The notes under the pieces: model-generated
What the model saw: the letters and a program-made list of their open reading frames with translations, nothing else
The model's database searches: none
What the model was told of the DNA's origin: nothing
From: Deltaproteobacteria bacterium
GTDB lineage: Bacteria > Desulfobacterota > Desulfobulbia > Desulfobulbales > BM004
Direction of reading: 5' to 3'
Assembly (NCBI GenBank): GCA_020346205.1
Contig: CP070776.1
Coordinates: 1,477,900 to 1,487,651 of the forward strand
Length of the DNA stretch: 9,752 bases
Shown: positions 7,263 through 9,752 of the stretch, piece after piece
Layout: every line of letters begins with the position of its first letter
Numbering within the stretch: position 1 is the first letter of the stretch
Position numbers and translations under genes: made by a program

Positions 7263-7264
7263 GT

Positions 7265-7678
7265 TCAACCAGCGGTTTTTTTGTCGCAGGCATCCTGGAA
7301 GGCGTTGATTATTGTATCAACCGGGGTGCCCGGAGTGAATATTTCAACAATACCTGCTGCTTTTAAGGCAACTACATCTTCTTCTGGGATGACGCCGCCG
7401 CCAAGTACCGGTATTTCAGGAGCTCCTGCCTTTTCGAGGGCTTCCACCACTAATGGGAATAGTCGCATATGCGCCCCGGAAAGTGAGGAGAGTCCCACGG
7501 CATCAACATCTTCCTGGATGGCTGCCGCTGCAATTTCTTCTGGGCTTCTGCGGATACCGGTATAAACCACTTCAAAACCTGCATCCCGCAGAGCCTGGGC
7601 AATGAACTTGGCACCCCTGTCATGGCCGTCCAGGCCTGGTTTGCCAACTAAGACACGGTTTTTATGTTCTGTCCCCAT
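7265..7678 (-). CDS. mcmB: Methylmalonyl-CoA mutase, B12-binding small subunit (C-terminal domain homologue)
   Basis: A stand-alone 137-residue cobalamin-binding domain, equivalent to the C-terminal part of one-chain methylmalonyl-CoA mutases. It contains the base-off/His-on motif DxHxxG as DGHDRG, with D17, H19 (the cobalt ligand) and G22. The other two B12 motifs follow: GLSSLSGAH in the middle and VLGGGVIP near residue 93. It should pair with the catalytic subunit encoded two genes downstream to give the adenosylcobalamin mutase that interconverts succinyl-CoA and (R)-methylmalonyl-CoA in the cytoplasm. The ATG at 7678 is preceded by AGAGG nine bases upstream. The stop TGA at 7267-7265 lies just ahead of meaB. 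Split mutases of this kind are known in archaea and various anaerobic bacteria. Another B12-dependent acyl-CoA mutase partner is possible in principle, but the neighbours all point to methylmalonyl-CoA. Confidence 0.95.
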   Translation of the reverse strand: MGTEHKNRVLVGKPGLDGHDRGAKFIAQALRDAGFEVVYTGIRRSPEEIAAAAIQEDVDAVGLSSLSGAHMRLFPLVVEALEKAGAPEIPVLGGGVIPEEDVVALKAAGIVEIFTPGTPVDTIINAFQDACDKKTAG

Positions 7679-7695
7679 AGTACTTAACCTCTTAT

Positions 7696-8574
7696 CTAGT
7701 TAATATCTGTAAAGACCTGTTTGCATAATTCACCCAGGGTGCCAAGATCTTTGCAGACATGTACATTTGCCTTCTGCATGGCGTCGATCTTCGCCTGGGC
7801 CGTACCGCTGCCGCCGCTTACAATGGCACCGGCATGGCCCATACGTCGGCCTGGCGGGGCAGTCAGTCCTGCGATAAAGCCGACAACCGGTTTTGATACT
7901 GATTCGGCTATATAGGAGCATGCTTCCTCCTCTGCAGAGCCGCCAATCTCGCCGATCATTACAATCCCTTTGGTAGCAGGGTCATTTTCAAAAGCGTCCA
8001 AACAGTCTATAAAGTTGGTGCCGTTCACCGGATCACCGCCAATTCCCAGACACGTAGTTTGTCCCAGGCCATTCTTGGTCAGCTGATCAACAACTTCATA
8101 GGTCAGGGTGCCGGAACGCGAGACTACACCGATAGGGCCAGGCAGGTGGATGGGGCCGGGCATGATCCCAACCTTGCATTGGCCCGGTGTAATTATACCT
8201 GGGCAGTTGGGGCCGATGAGCCGAGACGGTTTGTCGGCCAGGTAATTCTTTACCCGTAGCATGTCCATGACCGGTATGCCCTCGGTTATGGTGATTATCA
8301 GTTCAACTTCAGCATCAACGGCCTCCATTATGGCATCAGCGGCAAATGGAGGAGGCACAAATATCATGGAGCAATTAGCGCCGGTTTCCCGCACAGCACC
8401 CCTGACTGTATTGAAGACCGGGACACCGTCCATATCCAGTCCACCTTTACCGGGAGTGACACCGGCTACAACATTGGTGCCGTACTCCATACATTGGCGG
8501 GTATGGAATTGGCCTTCGCGGCCGGTAATCCCTTGGACAAGCAACCTGGTATCATTATTTACAAAAATACTCAT
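7696..8574 (-). CDS. sucD: Succinyl-CoA synthetase alpha subunit
   Basis: Alpha subunit of succinate-CoA ligase; it binds CoA and carries the phosphohistidine intermediate. An N-terminal CoA-binding Rossmann domain begins with [14 protein letters not shown] (residues 11-24). [11 protein letters not shown] (121-131) and SRSGTLTYE (152-160) are conserved family blocks. The active-site histidine is H247 in [13 protein letters not shown]. The length of 292 residues is normal (about 289). The ATG at 8574 is two bases after the sucC stop; the Shine-Dalgarno is weak, which suggests coupling to sucC translation. A 17-base gap leads to the B12 subunit of the mutase, whose substrate or product is the succinyl-CoA handled here. 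Nothing is truncated or missing. Function is assigned from strong motif agreement; a specialised acyl-CoA synthetase paralogue is unlikely given the pairing with a full-length SucC. Confidence 0.96.
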   Translation of the reverse strand: MSIFVNNDTRLLVQGITGREGQFHTRQCMEYGTNVVAGVTPGKGGLDMDGVPVFNTVRGAVRETGANCSMIFVPPPFAADAIMEAVDAEVELIITITEGIPVMDMLRVKNYLADKPSRLIGPNCPGIITPGQCKVGIMPGPIHLPGPIGVVSRSGTLTYEVVDQLTKNGLGQTTCLGIGGDPVNGTNFIDCLDAFENDPATKGIVMIGEIGGSAEEEACSYIAESVSKPVVGFIAGLTAPPGRRMGHAGAIVSGGSGTAQAKIDAMQKANVHVCKDLGTLGELCKQVFTDIN

Positions 8575-8576
8575 AA

Positions 8577-9740
8577 TCAGTTTTTCACTATTTCAGCAAT
8601 TTTGTTAGCAGCATCCTTCAGGTCCACCGCGGTGATCAGGTTGAGACCGGAATCAGCCAAAATTCTACGCCCTTCGTCAACATTGGTTCCTTCCATACGG
8701 ATTACCACCGGAACATTGATGCCTGTTTTCCTGGCTGCCTGCACAACTCCTTCAGCCAGGACATCACAGCGCAGTATACCACCGAAAATATTGATCAGAA
8801 TCCCCTTGACGTTTTCATCTGCCAGAATGATCCGGAAGCCGTTCTCCACCATTTCAGCATTGGCGCCGCCACCAACATCAAGAAAATTGGCTGGTTCGGC
8901 CCCGGCCTTCTTGATAATGTCCATGGTGGCCATGGCCAGGCCGGCACCGTTTACCATGTTGCCGACATTGCCTGCCAGATTTATATAATTGAGGTTATAT
9001 TTCGAAGCCTCAACTTCCAGGGGGTCCTCTTCGTCAAGGTCCCGATATTCAATAATATCCTTGTGCCGGTATAAAGCATTGCTGTCAATATCAAGCTTGG
9101 CATCCAGGGCAATAACCTGCTCATCAGCAGTTACAACAAGGGGATTTATCTCCAGCAAAGAGCAATCATACTGGACGAAAAGCTTGTACAGGTTGGCAAG
9201 CATGGGCATGAAAACTTTCATGGAAGCTGGCGGCAGGTTCAGGCCGAAGGCCACTGCCCGGCAATGGTAAGGCTGAATACCGATTAAGGGATTGATAAAT
9301 ACCTTGATGATCTTTTCCGGAGTGGCAGCGGCTACTTCTTCGATATCCATACCGCCTGCTTCACTCGCCATGATGACGATGGTTGCCGTCTCACGGTCCG
9401 GCAGAATGGAAAGATATAACTCCCTGGCAATGTCCAGACCTTCTTCGACCAGCAGTTTGCGGACCAGTCTTCCTTCAGGACCTGTCTGGGGGGTGACCAG
9501 GGTCATACCCAGTATCTCGGTAGCAATTGATTCTGCTTCGGCGGGTGAATTGGCCAGCTTGACACCTCCGCCTTTACCACGGCCACCGGCATGGATCTGG
9601 GCCTTTATAACAACTGGATAGTTGCCTAATTTTTCAGCAGCAGCACAGGCCTCTTCTGTGGAGAAAGCAGCCTTACCAGCAGGAACAGGAATATTGGCAT
9701 TGCGGAACAGCTCTTTGGCCTGGTACTCGTGTATCTTCAT
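8577..9740 (-). CDS. sucC: Succinyl-CoA synthetase (ADP/GDP-forming) beta subunit
   Basis: Beta subunit of succinate-CoA ligase, a cytoplasmic enzyme that makes or consumes succinyl-CoA coupled to a nucleoside triphosphate. The start [12 protein letters not shown] is the family's typical N-terminus. An ATP-grasp domain follows, with the [12 protein letters not shown] glycine-rich motif near residue 50. The C-terminal ligase domain carries [10 protein letters not shown] and VVIRMEGTN. The length of 387 residues equals the usual bacterial SucC (about 388). An upstream in-frame GTG at 9746 would add two residues. I prefer the ATG at 9740 because it fits the family start and has a purine-rich GAGAGAG just upstream. 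The stop lies two bases before sucD, so the two subunits are probably translationally coupled. It is the first gene of the cluster seen here and its promoter is outside the window. In this setting it should feed succinate into, or draw succinyl-CoA from, the methylmalonyl-CoA pathway. Nucleotide preference (ATP or GTP) cannot be decided by eye. Confidence 0.96.
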   Translation of the reverse strand: MKIHEYQAKELFRNANIPVPAGKAAFSTEEACAAAEKLGNYPVVIKAQIHAGGRGKGGGVKLANSPAEAESIATEILGMTLVTPQTGPEGRLVRKLLVEEGLDIARELYLSILPDRETATIVIMASEAGGMDIEEVAAATPEKIIKVFINPLIGIQPYHCRAVAFGLNLPPASMKVFMPMLANLYKLFVQYDCSLLEINPLVVTADEQVIALDAKLDIDSNALYRHKDIIEYRDLDEEDPLEVEASKYNLNYINLAGNVGNMVNGAGLAMATMDIIKKAGAEPANFLDVGGGANAEMVENGFRIILADENVKGILINIFGGILRCDVLAEGVVQAARKTGINVPVVIRMEGTNVDEGRRILADSGLNLITAVDLKDAANKIAEIVKN

Positions 9741-9752
9741 GAGCACTCTCTC

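Overview
The window holds one gene cluster on the minus strand. Ten genes run from right to left, with gaps of 2 to 41 bases and no room for an internal promoter. Read in transcription order, the genes are: sucC, sucD, the B12-binding small subunit of methylmalonyl-CoA mutase, the mutase chaperone GTPase meaB, the mutase catalytic subunit, methylmalonyl-CoA epimerase, a 12S/MmdA-type carboxyltransferase, an ABM-domain protein, a 68-residue unknown protein, and a 5S-type carboxyltransferase fused to a biotin carrier domain. Together they convert succinate to propionyl-CoA, or the reverse, through the methylmalonyl-CoA pathway.

How the genes work together. SucCD interconverts succinate and succinyl-CoA. 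The split B12 mutase, guarded by MeaB, interconverts succinyl-CoA and (R)-methylmalonyl-CoA. The epimerase supplies the (S) form. MmdA and the biotin-carrying 5S-like protein are then expected to move the carboxyl group between methylmalonyl-CoA and pyruvate/oxaloacetate, as a methylmalonyl-CoA:pyruvate transcarboxylase would. No biotin carboxylase and no membrane (Na+-pumping) decarboxylase beta subunit is present, which favours transcarboxylation over ATP-driven carboxylation or a sodium pump. Gene order follows the pathway order.

Organism. Roughly balanced base composition, a split mutase, a 5S-biotinyl fusion and a complete methylmalonyl-CoA cassette resemble propionate-metabolising anaerobes. 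I would guess Desulfobacterota (Desulfobulbales-like or Syntrophobacter-like), but this is inference and not shown by the sequence.

Layout. 104-2092 is the 5S-biotinyl gene; 2124-2643 holds two small genes of unknown role lodged between the two carboxyltransferase genes; 2673-4217 is mmdA; 4259-4672 the epimerase; 4676-7678 the mutase/chaperone block; 7696-9740 sucDC. The promoter lies beyond the right edge. No terminator is visible in the first 103 bases, so the transcript may continue to the left. The parts least explained by known biochemistry are the 68-residue protein and the ABM protein. No RNA gene, mobile element, CRISPR array or riboswitch was seen.
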